Part shown: positions 5,862 through 6,854 of the stretch, in pieces
Layout of the letters: each line of letters starts with the position of its first letter
How positions within the stretch are numbered: position 1 is the first letter of the stretch
From: an uncultured Xanthobacteraceae bacterium
Lineage (GTDB): Bacteria > Pseudomonadota > Alphaproteobacteria > Rhizobiales > Xanthobacteraceae
Assembly (NCBI GenBank): GCA_955652195.1
Contig: CATPBC010000294.1
Coordinates: 1-6,854 of the forward strand
Direction: 5' to 3'
DNA: 6,854 nt
Notes under the pieces: model-generated
Seen by the model: the letters and a program-made list of their open reading frames with translations, nothing else
Told to the model about the DNA's origin: nothing
Database searches by the model: none
Made by a program: the position numbers and the translations under genes

Positions 5862-6854
5862 TCAAACCGCCGGTGAGGCGCCGCCAAACAATCTCGGCAT
5901 CAGCCGTCCCCGCGTACGCAGCGTCCATTGCGCCAGCCGGTCGAGATAAAGGTAAACGACCGGCGTCGTATAAATGGTCAGGAGCTGACTGATCACGAGT
6001 CCGCCCATAATGGCGATGCCGAGCGGCCGGCGAATCTCGCTGCCGTTGCCGAAGCTCAGAGCCAAAGGCATCGCGCCAAGAATGGCGGCGCTCGTCGTCA
6101 TCATGATCGGGCGGAAGCGTAAGCGGCAGGCTTGGTAGATCGCATCGTACGAACTGAGATTTTCGGCGCGTTTCGCCTCGATGGCGAAATCGATCATCAT
6201 GATCGCATTCTTTTTGACGATGCCGATCAGTAAAATCACCGCGATCAGGCCGATAATGTCGAACTCGGTATGAAACAGCATCAGCGCGAGCAGCGCGCCG
6301 ACGCCGGCCGACGGCAGAGTGGAGAGTATCGTGATCGGATGGATATAGCTCTCGTACAGCACGCCCAAAAGTATATAGACCGCAGCGATCGCGGCGACGA
6401 TGAGTACAGGCTCATTGTTGAGCGATTGCTGGAAGATCTGCGCGGTGCCGGCGAGGTTGCCATGGATCGAACCCGGCATGCCGATTTTCTTGGTTGCATC
6501 GCTGATCTCATTCGCCGCTTGGCCGAGCGAAGCTCCGGGCAAGAGATTGAACGAGATCGTCGCGGCGACAAACAAGCCCTGATGACTGACCGACAGCGGT
6601 GCGTTGCCGGAATTGTAATGCGCAATCGCGGCGAGCGGGATCATTTTTTCCATCGCGGTCGAGACTGCAGCGCCGGAAGAGGCGGCCCCGCGGCCTCGAT
6701 TGGCCAGCGCATTGATCGCGGCATTGCGCGCCGCATTGTTGTTTGCGGCCTCAGCCGCCGTTGCGCTCGCCGTGGCGGCCGAACTCGCCGTTCCGGAATT
6801 TGTCGCCGTGACGGTGCCCAGTGGCAGATTCGACAGCGCCGTCCCCGAGGCGGA
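5862..6854 (-). CDS. RND efflux permease, MdtB/MdtC-like, C-terminal part (partial)
   Basis: The frame is open from the window edge to TGA at 5862-5864, giving 330 residues; the N-terminal two thirds lie outside. Residues below are counted from 6854. Residues 1-67 are a low-complexity Ala/Ser/Thr/Asn stretch. Then comes the end of the porter domain ([10 protein letters not shown] at 71-80, [24 protein letters not shown]) and the last five membrane helices. Hallmarks include [57 protein letters not shown] and the [16 protein letters not shown] block, which match the HAE1 group and most closely my memory of MdtB/MdtC. These proteins export drugs and other compounds across the inner membrane by proton antiport, with a periplasmic adaptor and an outer-membrane channel. 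Those partner genes are expected upstream, beyond the window. The ATG at 6653 is internal and is not the real start. Confidence 0.93.
   Translation of the reverse strand, partial: SASGTALSNLPLGTVTATNSGTASSAATASATAAEAANNNAARNAAINALANRGRGAASSGAAVSTAMEKMIPLAAIAHYNSGNAPLSVSHQGLFVAATISFNLLPGASLGQAANEISDATKKIGMPGSIHGNLAGTAQIFQQSLNNEPVLIVAAIAAVYILLGVLYESYIHPITILSTLPSAGVGALLALMLFHTEFDIIGLIAVILLIGIVKKNAIMMIDFAIEAKRAENLSSYDAIYQACRLRFRPIMMTTSAAILGAMPLALSFGNGSEIRRPLGIAIMGGLVISQLLTIYTTPVVYLYLDRLAQWTLRTRGRLMPRLFGGASPAV

Noticed and set aside
6650..6854. A frameshift or pseudogene boundary in the RND gene where the sequence becomes low-complexity
   Set aside because: The frame stays open without a stop from 6854 down to 5864 and the conserved block resumes in frame, so an insert is more likely than a break. 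The unseen part could still change this.

Overview
The window is a GC-rich chromosomal stretch that looks alphaproteobacterial, most likely Bradyrhizobium or a near relative (Nitrobacteraceae). This rests on recalled family resemblance: a DUF1488-type small protein, a periplasmic protein with a glycine-rich stretch, FWPYAYD repeats and C-terminal LTXXQ domains, and an RND permease with a low-complexity insert are a combination I associate with that group. No database search was possible. Nothing here looks like a mobile element, CRISPR array, RNA gene or defence system.

Left part, plus strand (1-1993). The window opens inside the last 41 codons of a small conserved protein (stop at 126-128). 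Two short genes follow, 16 bases apart and probably co-transcribed: a 73-residue hypothetical protein (207-428) and an 86-residue DUF1488 family protein (445-705). A 226-base non-coding gap holds a perfect 9-bp inverted repeat (808-851). Then comes a complete membrane fatty-acid desaturase (932-1993) with all three histidine boxes, apparently starting at TTG behind a good ribosome-binding site.

Middle and right part, minus strand (2160-6854). All genes here point left, so the desaturase and the cupin gene converge across 166 bases (1994-2159). Reading from the right, the order is: the C-terminal 330 residues of an MdtB/MdtC-like RND efflux permease, cut by the window edge; a 183-base gap with a GC-rich hairpin just after its stop; a large exported LTXXQ (Spy/CpxP-like) protein; an AI-2E family transporter starting 17 bases after it, so probably in the same operon; a 175-base gap with a 12-bp near-perfect inverted repeat; and a small exported cupin protein.

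Functionally the region reads as cell-envelope housekeeping: lipid desaturation, periplasmic protein quality control or stress, membrane transport and drug efflux. The genes do not form one obvious pathway. The more unusual points are the exact 115-residue tandem duplication in the LTXXQ protein together with its three other internal repeat types, the long low-complexity insert in the RND permease, and several unexplained inverted repeats between genes. I did not find a convincing new multi-gene system.
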